Below, piece after piece: positions 7,624 to 16,193 of a stretch of DNA of 49,374 nt (within the stretch, counting starts at the first letter, position 1; every line of letters starts with the position of its first letter). The notes under the pieces were generated by a model. The model made no database searches, was not told where the DNA came from, and saw only the letters and a list, made by a program, of their open reading frames with translations. A program made the translations under genes and the position numbers. Source of the stretch: an uncultured bacterium (GTDB lineage: Bacteria > Verrucomicrobiota > Kiritimatiellia > CAIVKH01); the NCBI GenBank assembly GCA_937958885.1, contig CALGMT010000040.1:1-49374 (forward strand). The letters are read 5' to 3'.

Positions 7624-10284
7624 TCAACCCAAGCCCGCCAGCATGGCGGCAAGTTTTTCGCGTTTGCCGATCAATTCGTCCCGTCGCGCGCGCGCCTGAT
7701 TCACCACATCCACCTTGGCCTTCTGAATAAAGGCTTCATTCGCCAGACGTGCTTCAAGCCGCTCCAGCTCTTGCGCGACGGCATCCAACTGGCCTTGCAA
7801 CTTGATGCGCTCGGCTTCGACATCCACGCCGCCGAGCGACATGTACACCGCGCCGAGCGCGTTCAGCGCGCTCGGCATCGCGCGCGGCGGCGCGAAGTCC
7901 GGGTCGATGCTCAACGCGCCGGCTTTGATCAACAAGGCGATCGCATCGGCATCGGCGCGCAAATGCGCTGCTGCATCGGGTCCCGCGGGCTTAATGACAA
8001 AGTCCACTTTGTCGCCCGGCGGCACTTCATAGTCTGCGCGCAACTGGCGCGCACGGCGAATCAAATCGTGCTTGAGATCGACGTACTCGACGTAGGGCTG
8101 CGCCATGCCGCGCAGCGTCAGGTTGTCCGCCTTCGGCCATGGCGCGGTCATGATCGTCTCGTCCTCGAGTCCATAGCCCATCCCGTGCCACAACTCTTCG
8201 GTCAGGAACGGCATCAACGGGTGCAGCAGACGAAGCGCGCGATTGAAGACGTAGTGCATGATCGACAGCACCTCGCGGCGGCGCGCCTCGTCTGTCCCGT
8301 AGAGCGTCGGCTTCGCATACTCGACATACCAGTCGCAGAACTCGTGCCAGAGAAATTCATAGAGCACGTGCGCGTAGTCGTTGAACCGATAGCGTTCGAG
8401 ACACTCGGTCGCGGCCTTTGCTGCGTCGTCAATCTTCGCGACGATGTGCCAGTCGTCGGCGGTCCATCGGTCCGGATTCAGCGAAATCGCGCGCACCTCG
8501 AGCGGTTGCTCGAGTTTGTGCAGTTGCATGAAGCGCGCGACGTTCCAGATCTTTGTGCCGAAATTGCGTCCGACCTCGAACTTTTCCTTCGACACATACA
8601 CGTCCTGGCCGGTTGCCGTCAGCATCAGGAGGCTGAACCGCAGCGCGTCCGCGCTGAACTCGTTGATGATGTCGAGCGGGTCGATCGAGTTGCCGAGGCT
8701 CTTCGACATCTTGCGACCCTGATTGTCGCGCACGGTGCCGTGGATGTAGACCTCGCGGAACGGCAGATCGCCCATGAACTCGTAGCCCGCCATAATCATG
8801 CGGGCGACCCAGAAGAAAATAATCTCCGATGCAGTGACGAGCGCATGCGTGGGGTAGTAGAACTTCAGATCTTCATTCTGCTCCGGCCAGTTGAACACGC
8901 TGAAAGGCCAGAGCCAGGATGAGAACCACGTGTCGAGCACGTCCTCATCTTGCCGCACGCGCGCCGAACCGCATTTGGGACAGACGCTCGGTTTCCCGCG
9001 ATCCGCCCATTGGTGGCCGCATTCATCGCAATAGAAGATCGGAATCTGGTGTCCCCACCAGATCTGCCGCGAGATGCACCAGTCGCGGATGTTCTCCATC
9101 CATTCGAGGTACACCTTGTTCCACCGCTCCGGCACGAAGGCGATCCGGCCCTCTTTGACCGCGCGGATGCCGGGCTCGGCAAGCGGCTTCATCTTCACGA
9201 ACCACTGCGGCGAGAGGCGCGGCTCGACCACCGCGGAGCAGCGGTAGCAATGGCCGACGGCGTGATGGTGGTCTTCCACCTTTACGAGCAGACCGGCGGC
9301 TTCCAGATCGTCGACAATTTTCTTTCGGCACGCGAAACGTTCCAGTCCCGCATAAGGGCCCGCGTTTTCATTCATGTGCCCGTCGTCGGTCATCACGTTG
9401 ATCTGAGGGAGCGAATGGCGAAGGCCCATCTGATAGTCATTCGGATCGTGCGCGGGTGTCACCTTCACGCAACCGGTGCCGAACTCCTTGGCGACAAAAT
9501 CATCCGCAATCACGGGAATCTCGCGGTGCAGCACCGGCAGAATCAGCGTCTTGCCGACGAGATGCCGATAGCGCTCGTCGGTCGGGTTCACCGCGACCGC
9601 GGTGTCGCCCAGAAAAGTCTCCGGCCGCGTGGTCGCCACCGTCACGAATTCGCCCGGCGCGTCTTTCACCGGATACCGCATATGATAGAGCTTGCCCTTC
9701 ACGTCGCGGTGCTCGCTCTCCTCGTCGGACAGTGCGGTCTGGCAGCGGGGGCACCAGTTGATGATGTAGGTGCCGCGATAGATGAGTCCCTTGTCGTAGA
9801 GGCGGATGAAGACCTCCTTGACCGCGTTGCTCAAGCCCTCGTCCATCGTGAAGCGCAGCCGATCCCAGTCGCATGAAGCGCCCAGCTTCTTGAGCTGGTT
9901 CACGATCGTGTTGCCGTACTGTTCCTTCCACGCCCAGACGCGCTCGAGAAACTTCTCGCGGCCGAGGTCCTGTCGGCGCAACCCCTCCTTTTTGATCTCG
10001 CGCTCGACGACATTTTGCGTCGCGATGCCCGCGTGATCCGTGCCCGGCACCCACACGGCGTTGTACCCCTGCATCCGCCGCCAGCGGATTAGCGTATCCT
10101 GGATCGAATTATTCAGCGCGTGGCCCATGTGCAGGATGCCTGTCACATTGGGCGGCGGGATTACGATCGTGTACGGCTCGCCGCCGTCCGCGGCCTCGCG
10201 GTGGAAGCAGTTGTGCTGCAGCCACCACGCGTACCACTTTTCCTCGATCGCTTTTGGATCAATATGCTTGGGCAGTTCCGACAT
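7624..10284 (-). CDS. valS: Valyl-tRNA synthetase
   Basis: An 886-residue class Ia aminoacyl-tRNA synthetase that charges tRNA-Val. The HIGH motif appears as HMGH at about residues 52-55 within PPPNVTGILHMGH. The editing (CP1) domain contains the TTRPETFLGDTAVAVNP block, a zinc-binding CDECGHQW...CPKCGS segment follows, and KMSKS sits in GRKMSKSLGNSIDPL. The anticodon-binding domain precedes the C-terminal coiled coil (AEELERL-like heptads), which is usual for ValRS. The start MSELPKHIDP at 10284 fits the family; the frame stays open far upstream only because it runs antisense-like through the next gene. It is followed on the same strand by the LpxC-like gene. Confidence 0.97.
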   Translation of the reverse strand: MSELPKHIDPKAIEEKWYAWWLQHNCFHREAADGGEPYTIVIPPPNVTGILHMGHALNNSIQDTLIRWRRMQGYNAVWVPGTDHAGIATQNVVEREIKKEGLRRQDLGREKFLERVWAWKEQYGNTIVNQLKKLGASCDWDRLRFTMDEGLSNAVKEVFIRLYDKGLIYRGTYIINWCPRCQTALSDEESEHRDVKGKLYHMRYPVKDAPGEFVTVATTRPETFLGDTAVAVNPTDERYRHLVGKTLILPVLHREIPVIADDFVAKEFGTGCVKVTPAHDPNDYQMGLRHSLPQINVMTDDGHMNENAGPYAGLERFACRKKIVDDLEAAGLLVKVEDHHHAVGHCYRCSAVVEPRLSPQWFVKMKPLAEPGIRAVKEGRIAFVPERWNKVYLEWMENIRDWCISRQIWWGHQIPIFYCDECGHQWADRGKPSVCPKCGSARVRQDEDVLDTWFSSWLWPFSVFNWPEQNEDLKFYYPTHALVTASEIIFFWVARMIMAGYEFMGDLPFREVYIHGTVRDNQGRKMSKSLGNSIDPLDIINEFSADALRFSLLMLTATGQDVYVSKEKFEVGRNFGTKIWNVARFMQLHKLEQPLEVRAISLNPDRWTADDWHIVAKIDDAAKAATECLERYRFNDYAHVLYEFLWHEFCDWYVEYAKPTLYGTDEARRREVLSIMHYVFNRALRLLHPLMPFLTEELWHGMGYGLEDETIMTAPWPKADNLTLRGMAQPYVEYVDLKHDLIRRARQLRADYEVPPGDKVDFVIKPAGPDAAAHLRADADAIALLIKAGALSIDPDFAPPRAMPSALNALGAVYMSLGGVDVEAERIKLQGQLDAVAQELERLEARLANEAFIQKAKVDVVNQARARRDELIGKREKLAAMLAGLG

Positions 10285-10376
10285 AGCCCGCCGATAAAAC
10301 CCAATTTTGCGTGCCGATGAAACACGAAAAATAAACCAGGGCACACCAGGCATGCGCCGACCGCCACGCCGCCGCG

Positions 10377-11597
10377 CTAGTCCTGTTGCGGTCGGTAGAG
10401 CATCTCGCCGGCCTTCGGCACGAGCAGGACCCCCTCGGATTCGCGGCCGGCAAATTCCTCGACGCGAATCGACGCCGGGTTGCGATAGCCCAGATTGATG
10501 GCGCGGCACTCGTCTTCCGGAATGCCTGTCGCGAGCACAACGTTCACGTTCGGGCGCTCCACGCCGTCGAGATACGTGCCGTCGCCCTTCACATGCGTCG
10601 AATGGGCGAGAACGCCCCATGGGTAATGCTGGAACCGATCCCACTGCGCGAGGAAGTAGTCGCGCACGTGGTAGCCGATCTCGCGCAGGAGGCGCCCGTG
10701 CACGACGGAGACCTCGCGAATGTGCGGCGCGTAAATCATCAGCGTGCCGCCCGGTTCGACGACCGGCTCCAGTTTGTACATGCACTTGCCGCCGACCCAG
10801 AGCTCGTCGTACATCGTCGGCGCGCACGACAACACCGTGTGATACAGCCGCGGCTCGCGCCGCACGTGGAGTTGCGCGGAAAGCTGCGCCGCCTCGCGCC
10901 ATGCCGCCTCCGGCGCGCCGTGAAACAACCCGGCGAGTCCGCCCGCTTCCACCACCATGCACAGCGCGTACCGCTCGATCGGCAGCAGCGCCGCCGCGCG
11001 GTCCAGCACGGCGCGCACCGGCGTGTCCATCACACCGATAATCCGCCGATTCGTGATCACTGCGCCGAGCCAGTGAAAGAAATGCAGCAGGTCCGGCCCG
11101 CTGATGCCGGGGAATATGTACTTGTTGCCTCCGGAGAATCCGACGACCTCGTGCGGGAAGACGGGCCCGAGGATGAGCAGCAAATCGTGCTCCTCGATCG
11201 CGCGATTGACCTGCACCTCGAGCGCGAGGCGGAAACGCCCGCCGGTCGCCTCCGCAATCGACGCCTCGTCCAACCGCCCGACGCTCCGCAACTGGGCCGG
11301 ATCGTCCCACGCGTGATTGCGCAGCTCCACGTCGCGAAATGCGCCGGCCATGTCGGCCTCCGTCAGGCCGAGCCGATCCAGCATCGCCGCGCGCGACATC
11401 GGGGGATGCGTTCCCAGCGCGATCAGCACCGTTATTTTCTTCGCGCGGCCTGCGAGCCGCGCGTGCAGCGCGCGAAACACCGCATCCAGCGGACACGAGC
11501 GCGTCGCGTCGGGAACGAGCAGTAAAATCCGCCGCCCGTCCGGCCGCATCGCCTCCACCGCGGCATCCAGCCGCGCCGTCCAGATCGATTCCGACAT
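10377..11597 (-). CDS. LarA superfamily nickel-pincer hydroxyacid racemase/epimerase
   Basis: A 406-residue LarA-family enzyme. The residues that bind the nickel-pincer nucleotide are in place: DATR (D30, R33), GTH (H64), and HEVVGFSGGNK with H149 and K159, followed by H175. The 10- and 16-residue spacings between H149, K159 and H175 equal those of lactate racemase H174, K184 and H200. The family interconverts C2 stereoisomers of 2-hydroxyacids by hydride transfer and includes members not specific for lactate. The cofactor makers LarB, LarC and LarE are not in this window. The gene is divergent from uxuB across a region with a LacI-type palindrome, so an aldonate substrate is plausible. GGAGG abuts two consecutive ATGs (11600, 11597); the second is chosen for spacing. 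Confidence 0.85.
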   Translation of the reverse strand: MSESIWTARLDAAVEAMRPDGRRILLLVPDATRSCPLDAVFRALHARLAGRAKKITVLIALGTHPPMSRAAMLDRLGLTEADMAGAFRDVELRNHAWDDPAQLRSVGRLDEASIAEATGGRFRLALEVQVNRAIEEHDLLLILGPVFPHEVVGFSGGNKYIFPGISGPDLLHFFHWLGAVITNRRIIGVMDTPVRAVLDRAAALLPIERYALCMVVEAGGLAGLFHGAPEAAWREAAQLSAQLHVRREPRLYHTVLSCAPTMYDELWVGGKCMYKLEPVVEPGGTLMIYAPHIREVSVVHGRLLREIGYHVRDYFLAQWDRFQHYPWGVLAHSTHVKGDGTYLDGVERPNVNVVLATGIPEDECRAINLGYRNPASIRVEEFAGRESEGVLLVPKAGEMLYRPQQD

Positions 11598-11642
11598 CAT
11601 CCTCCGCGCGCCTCCCGCGCTTCGCGCCTGCGCGAAACGGTG

Positions 11643-11711
11643 TTGACAACTGACAAAATAATTCATATCTCAATCGTGTGAGATTGACAAGCGTCCTTTT
11701 CTCACTACGCT
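11643..11711 (+). promoter_or_regulatory. Promoter/operator region of the hexuronate operon
   Basis: Two TTGACA hexamers are present, at 11643-11648 and 11684-11689. The second is followed 16 nt later by TACGCT (11706-11711), which would place transcription start at or next to the ATG at 11719. The first would use TATCTC at 11666-11671. Both overlap or flank the palindrome at 11667-11684, so binding there would block transcription. Promoter choice is inference. Confidence 0.4.
11667..11684. promoter_or_regulatory. LacI-family operator candidate (18-bp palindrome)
   Basis: ATCTCA and TGAGAT form perfect 6-bp arms around ATCGTG, with the two central bases CG exactly on the dyad, the hallmark of LacI-family operators. 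It lies in the larA-like/uxuB divergent intergenic region, and a LacI-family regulator is the second gene of the downstream operon, so autoregulation is likely. Confidence 0.55.
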
Positions 11712-11718
11712 GATGCCC

Positions 11719-12549
11719 ATGAATCCGATTTCCGATCCGCTGTTTGACGTGCGCGGCAAGACGGCGTTTGTGACCGGCGCGGGCGGCGTGCTCATGAGCG
11801 CGCTGGCGATTGCGCTGGGCGCGCGCGGGGTTCGCGTCGCGGCGGTTGGACGCACCGCCGCCAAGCTCGAGCCCGTGGCGGCCTCGATCCGCGCGGCGGG
11901 CGGCGAGGCCATTGCGGTTGCGGCGGATGTGACGGATCGCGCTGCGCTCGAGCGCGGTGCGGAGGAGACCGAATCGCGTTTCGGTCCCATCGATTTTCTT
12001 CTGAACGGCGCAGGCGGCAATCAGCCGGGCGCGACGACCGCGCCGGATCGCAGTTTTTTTGACCTGCCCGCCGAGGCGCTGCGCGCCGTCGTCGATCTAA
12101 ACCTCATGGGCTCGATCATCCCATGCCAGGTTATCGGCCGCCGGATGGCGGATCGCAAGGCCGGCGCGATCCTGAACGTGTCCTCGATGAGCGCGTTGCG
12201 CCCGCTGACCCGCGTACTGGGCTACAGCGCGGCGAAGGCCGCGCTCGACAATTTCACGCGCTGGCTGGCCGTGCACATGGCGCAGACGTATGCGCCCGCA
12301 ATCCGCGTCAACGCGATCGCGCCGGGCTTCTTCCTCACGGAGCAGAATCGGTTCCTGCTCACCGCCGGCGAGGACGGCGCCCTCACGGCTCGCGGGCGCG
12401 CGATCCAAGCCCATACGCCGATGGGCCGCTTTGGAGCGCCGGATGACCTGATTGGCGCGACGATCTGGCTGCTGTCGCCCTCCGCTTCGTTCGTTACGGG
12501 CATTGTGGTGCCGGTGGACGGCGGGTTTTCGGCCTTCAGCGGAGTGTGA
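11719..12549 (+). CDS. uxuB: D-mannonate oxidoreductase (fructuronate reductase), SDR family
   Basis: A 276-residue short-chain dehydrogenase that reduces D-fructuronate to D-mannonate with NAD(P)H. The nucleotide motif is TGAGGVL near the N-terminus, then NVSSMSALRPLT, the catalytic YSAAK, and a C-terminal stretch APGFFLTEQNRFLL...HTPMGRFGAPDDL...VVPVDGGFSAFSGV. That stretch is distinctive for the SDR-type UxuB (YjmF-like), as opposed to the long-chain UxuB of enterobacteria. No Shine-Dalgarno precedes either ATG (11713 or 11719). ATG 11719 is favoured because TACGCT lies 7 nt upstream, as expected for a leaderless mRNA. It is the first gene of uxuB-lacI-uxaC-kinase-gnd; the lacI start is 4 nt past its stop. 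Confidence 0.9.
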   Translation: MNPISDPLFDVRGKTAFVTGAGGVLMSALAIALGARGVRVAAVGRTAAKLEPVAASIRAAGGEAIAVAADVTDRAALERGAEETESRFGPIDFLLNGAGGNQPGATTAPDRSFFDLPAEALRAVVDLNLMGSIIPCQVIGRRMADRKAGAILNVSSMSALRPLTRVLGYSAAKAALDNFTRWLAVHMAQTYAPAIRVNAIAPGFFLTEQNRFLLTAGEDGALTARGRAIQAHTPMGRFGAPDDLIGATIWLLSPSASFVTGIVVPVDGGFSAFSGV

Positions 12550-12553
12550 GGCC

Positions 12554-13558
12554 ATGCGGGTGACGCAAAAGGATATTGCGCGCAAGTTGGGCCTCTCGCC
12601 CTCGCTGGTCTCGCGCGCGTTGACAGGCCGCGCGGCGGCGATTGGCGCGCATCCGGAAACGATCGAACGCATCCGCCGCGAGGCGCGTGCGCTCGGCTAT
12701 GCGCCCAACGCCGCCGCGCGGCGGTTGCGCGGCGCGGGTCCGCCGTTGATCGCGATCGTCGCTGCGGACATGGAGGACCCGTTCTTCGGACCCGCTATTG
12801 CCGAGGTGGTTCGTCAAGCCCACCGCGCGGGCTATGCGCTGACGCTGGCAGGATTCGAACGCCGCACACCGTATGCGTCTGATGTGGACGCGCTGTTGCA
12901 AAACGATCCGGAGGCCGTGCTCGCGGTCGGATCGGGCGAAAATGCATGGGTGCGCCCCTTCGTCGAGCGAGGCATTCCCGTCGTACGCATCGGCGTCGGA
13001 AGTGGCGCGCCGGCGACGATCGACGTGCGCGTGGATGAGGAAAAAGGCTTTGCCCTGCTCATCGAACTCCTGGCCGGAAAAGGCCATCGCGCCTTCGCGT
13101 TTGTGGGCGCACGAAACGAGGTCGGCGAAAGCCGATTACGCGTCGCGCGACGCCTGCTGCAGAAGCGCGGATTGGATCTTCCCGCCCGCCGCGCATTGCT
13201 TCTCGACACGGACGTGCTCGAGGCGGGCCTGCGCGGCGGGGAGCAACTCGCGCGCGAAGAGGGGCGCGACTGGCCGTCCGCGATTTTATGCTCGAGCGAT
13301 GCGGTCGCGCTCGGCGTGCTGCGCGGCGTCGCGATGGGCGGTTGGCGCGTGCCGGAGCACGTTTCCATCACGGGCTTCGACGACCTTGCCCTCGCGCGCC
13401 TTGCGAATCCGCCGCTGACGAGCGTACGCCAGCCGCTGGCCGCGATGGTCGCCGACGCGTTGCGCCTGATCCACGAGGGCCGCGGCGCGCGCGCGCCCGC
13501 GCCGCGCGCGCCGGAGCTCGTGGTGCGCGGCTCCACCGATTTCCCATGGAAATGCTGA
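12554..13558 (+). CDS. LacI family transcriptional regulator of the hexuronate operon
   Basis: A 334-residue regulator. The N-terminal helix-turn-helix (VTQKDIARKLGLSPSLVSRALTG) and hinge (YAPNAAARRL) are typical. The periplasmic-binding-like effector domain follows (LIAIVAADMEDPFFGPAIAEV through AILCSSDAVALGVLRGV and ITGFDDLALARLANPPLTSV). The inducer is probably a uronate or aldonate, judged only from its place between uxuB and uxaC. The start at 12554 is set by the HTH; it is 4 nt after the uxuB stop. The stop TGA overlaps the uxaC ATG as TGATG, so uxaC is translationally coupled. A LacI-type palindrome at 11667-11684 is the natural target. Confidence 0.92.
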   Translation: MRVTQKDIARKLGLSPSLVSRALTGRAAAIGAHPETIERIRREARALGYAPNAAARRLRGAGPPLIAIVAADMEDPFFGPAIAEVVRQAHRAGYALTLAGFERRTPYASDVDALLQNDPEAVLAVGSGENAWVRPFVERGIPVVRIGVGSGAPATIDVRVDEEKGFALLIELLAGKGHRAFAFVGARNEVGESRLRVARRLLQKRGLDLPARRALLLDTDVLEAGLRGGEQLAREEGRDWPSAILCSSDAVALGVLRGVAMGGWRVPEHVSITGFDDLALARLANPPLTSVRQPLAAMVADALRLIHEGRGARAPAPRAPELVVRGSTDFPWKC

Positions 13559-15006
13559 TGAAAAAGAAAACCGCCACACGCCGCCGATCCTCGCGCACCT
13601 TCCTCACACCGGACTTTCTGCTGGAATCACCGCTGGCGCGAACGCTCTACCACGAGGTCGCCGCCGAGCTGCCGATCATCGACTATCACAATCACCTGCC
13701 GCCGCAGGACATCGCCGGCGACCGCCGCTTCGAGAATCTCACGCAGATCTGGCTCGCGGGCGATCATTACAAATGGCGCGCGATGCGGACGCTCGGCGTG
13801 CCGGAGCGCTACATCACGGGCGACGCCTCCGATTGGGAGAAGTTCGAGCGCTGGGCCGCATGCGTTCCGCATACCGCCCGCAACCCGCTCTATCACTGGA
13901 CGCATATGGAATTGCTCGAGCCGTTCGGCATCCGCGAGATGCTCAACGCGGAGACTGCCGCGCGCGTTTGGAAAACGGCGAACGCGAAACTCGCGACGCC
14001 GGGATTCTCCGCTCGCGGCTTGCTTATCCGCGCCCGCGTCGACGTGATCTGCACCACGGACGATCCGACGGATGATCTTCGCCATCACCGCGCCTTCGCG
14101 AAGGTAAAGGCGCCGTTTCGCATGTTCCCCGCGTTTCGACCCGATGCGGCGCTCTGGATTGATCAGCCGGAGTCGTGGAACGCGTGGATCGACAAGCTCG
14201 CCGCGGCGGCGGGCATTCCGATTGACGACTGGTCCTCGCTGCTCGATGCGCTGCGCGCGCGGTGCGATTTCTTTCACGCGAACGGCTGCCGTCTCGCGGA
14301 CCACGGACTGGAGCAGATGTACGCGGACGACTGCCCACCTGATCGCGCGGACGCGCTGTTCCGCCTCGCGCGAAACGGCGAGCCGCTCAACATGAACGAC
14401 ACGCGCGCATTTCGCTCCGCGCTCCTGTTCGAGATGGGCATGATGTATGCCGAGCGCGACTGGACGCAGCAGTTTCACCTCGGCGCGCTGCGCAACGTGA
14501 ACACGCGCATGCAGCGCGCGCTGGGACGCGATGCCGGATACGACGTGATCGGCGATTTCGACCAGGCCGCGCCCCTCGCCCGCGCGCTGGATCGGTGGGA
14601 CCGCGAAAACAAACTCGCCCGCACCGTCCTCTACAACCTCAACCCGCGCGACAACGAGGTCCTCGCCGCGATGTGCGGCGCGTTTCAGGACGGCGTCACG
14701 CCGGGCAAGATCCAGTTCGGTAGCGGATGGTGGTTCCTCGATCAGCTCGACGGCATGACGAAACAGATGGAAGCGCTGTCGAATCTGGGTCTGTTGAGTC
14801 CGTTTGTCGGCATGCTCACCGACTCGCGCTCGTTCCTGTCGTTCTGCCGCCACGCGTACTTCCGCCGCTTGCTGTGCAATATTCTCGCCACGGATGTCGC
14901 GCGCGGGCGCTTGCCGCGCGACCTGGACCTGCTGTGCGGCCTTGTGCGGGGCATCTGCCACGACAATGCGGCGCGCTACTTCCGTTTTCCACCTCAACAG
15001 GAGTAA
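13558..15006 (+). CDS. uxaC: Glucuronate (uronate) isomerase
   Basis: A 482-residue UxaC, an amidohydrolase-fold enzyme that isomerises D-glucuronate to D-fructuronate (and D-galacturonate to D-tagaturonate). The metal motif DYHNHLPP lies near residue 42, and the family blocks NPLYHWTHMELLEPFGI, ICTTDDPTDDL, FRPDAALW, QFHLGALRNVNTRM, PGKIQFGSGWWFLDQ and LSPFVGMLTDSRSFLSFCRHAYFRR are all present. Length is normal. The ATG at 13558 overlaps the lacI stop (TGATG); in-frame ATGs at 13546 and 13552 are possible. The product feeds UxuB, encoded two genes upstream. Confidence 0.97.
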   Translation: MKKKTATRRRSSRTFLTPDFLLESPLARTLYHEVAAELPIIDYHNHLPPQDIAGDRRFENLTQIWLAGDHYKWRAMRTLGVPERYITGDASDWEKFERWAACVPHTARNPLYHWTHMELLEPFGIREMLNAETAARVWKTANAKLATPGFSARGLLIRARVDVICTTDDPTDDLRHHRAFAKVKAPFRMFPAFRPDAALWIDQPESWNAWIDKLAAAAGIPIDDWSSLLDALRARCDFFHANGCRLADHGLEQMYADDCPPDRADALFRLARNGEPLNMNDTRAFRSALLFEMGMMYAERDWTQQFHLGALRNVNTRMQRALGRDAGYDVIGDFDQAAPLARALDRWDRENKLARTVLYNLNPRDNEVLAAMCGAFQDGVTPGKIQFGSGWWFLDQLDGMTKQMEALSNLGLLSPFVGMLTDSRSFLSFCRHAYFRRLLCNILATDVARGRLPRDLDLLCGLVRGICHDNAARYFRFPPQQE

Positions 15007-15010
15007 CCTC

Positions 15011-16093
15011 ATGCAGTCCCTTCTGAATATCCGGCCCGACGGCGCACTCGATTTTCTGTCGCTCGGCGCGCTCGTGCACCGCCTCGATCCCGGCATCGTT
15101 CCGTTTCGCAAAGCGACGCAGTGCGCGATCCACGTGAGCGGCGGCGAGTTCAACGTGGCCGCGAACCTCGCAGATTGCTTCCGCCTCAACGCGGGTATCG
15201 CAACGGCCATGGTGGACTACCCGATCGGGGACCTCATCGCGGAGCGCGTGCGCGCGATGGGCGTACGCCCGTTCTACAAGCGATTCGCGCACAATGGCGT
15301 CACCGGCCCGAATATGGCGACCGTGTACAGCGACCAGGGCCACGGCGTCCGCGCGCCGGTGGTCTTCTACAATCGAGCCAACGAAGCGGCCGCGCAGCTC
15401 AAGCCGGGGGATTTCGACTGGGCGTCGATTTTCGGCGCGGGCGTGCGCTGGTTTCACAGCGGCGGCATTTTCGCCGCGCTCTCCGAGACCACCGGCGAGC
15501 TGATTATCGAGGGCATGAAGGCCGCGAAGGCCGCCGGCGCGATCACGTCGTTCGATCTGAATTATCGCCAGAAACTATGGGACCTCTGGGGCGGCCCGTC
15601 GAGGGCCGTCGGCGTGCTCGCGCGCATCGTCGAGCATGTGGACGTGCTCGTCGGCAACGAGGAAGACCTGCAGAAAGGTCTCGGCCTGCCGGGTCAGGAT
15701 GTGCAATCGGCATCGAAACTCGATCCGTCTGCCTTCTTCGCCATCATCGAACAGGCGGTGAAGAAGTTCCCGAATGTCAAAGCGGTCGCGACGACGCTGC
15801 GCGAGGTGCATTCGACCAATCGCCATACGTGGAGCGCGGTCGCATGGGTCGGCGGCAAGGCGTATCAGGCGCCGACCTGCGAGCTCGACGTGGTGGACCG
15901 CGTCGGCGGCGGCGACGGCTACGCGGCGGGCTTCTTCTACGGGCTGTTGTCCGGCGCGGATCCGGGGGAGGCCGTCAAGCTCGGCTGGGCGCATGGCGCG
16001 CTCTTGACCACGTTCCCCGGCGACACCACGATGGCGACCGTTGAACAAGTCAAGGCCTTCGCGGCAGGCGGTTCGGCGCGGATTCAGCGATGA
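15011..16093 (+). CDS. PfkB family sugar-acid kinase (2-dehydro-3-deoxygluconate kinase-like)
   Basis: A 360-residue ribokinase/PfkB kinase. The substrate region carries SGGEFNVAANLADCF, and the ATP/anion-hole motif is VGGGDGYAAGFFYG with the catalytic Asp. It resembles KDG kinases such as the paralogue encoded at 24599, with which it shares FHSGGIFAALSETT-type and GGGSARxQR-type blocks. KDG kinase makes KDPG for Eda. However, this copy sits directly upstream of gnd, so another aldonate such as gluconate cannot be excluded. AGGAG lies 7 nt before the ATG, and the gene begins 4 nt after uxaC, in the same operon. Confidence 0.85.
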   Translation: MQSLLNIRPDGALDFLSLGALVHRLDPGIVPFRKATQCAIHVSGGEFNVAANLADCFRLNAGIATAMVDYPIGDLIAERVRAMGVRPFYKRFAHNGVTGPNMATVYSDQGHGVRAPVVFYNRANEAAAQLKPGDFDWASIFGAGVRWFHSGGIFAALSETTGELIIEGMKAAKAAGAITSFDLNYRQKLWDLWGGPSRAVGVLARIVEHVDVLVGNEEDLQKGLGLPGQDVQSASKLDPSAFFAIIEQAVKKFPNVKAVATTLREVHSTNRHTWSAVAWVGGKAYQAPTCELDVVDRVGGGDGYAAGFFYGLLSGADPGEAVKLGWAHGALLTTFPGDTTMATVEQVKAFAAGGSARIQR

Positions 16094-16127
16094 ATCAACT
16101 ACGGAGCGCAAGGGAACGAAGCGAACT

Positions 16128-16153
16128 GGGCGGCGGGTCCGAAGGCCCCGCCC
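16128..16153 (+). other. Stem-loop between kinase and gnd
   Basis: GGGCGG (16128-16133) and CCGCCC (16148-16153) can pair around a 14-nt loop in the 100-nt gap between the kinase and gnd. No T-run follows, so it looks more like an mRNA stability or processing element than an intrinsic terminator. Confidence 0.35.
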
Positions 16154-16193
16154 AACCGACGACAATAAAAAACGAAATGAGCATGCACCATTT

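Noticed and set aside
10285-11673. Open frame extending valS upstream for another 460 codons on the minus strand
   Set aside because: It overlaps the LarA gene in another frame, contains Arg/Gly/Ala-rich low-quality sequence, and ValRS starts naturally at 10284.
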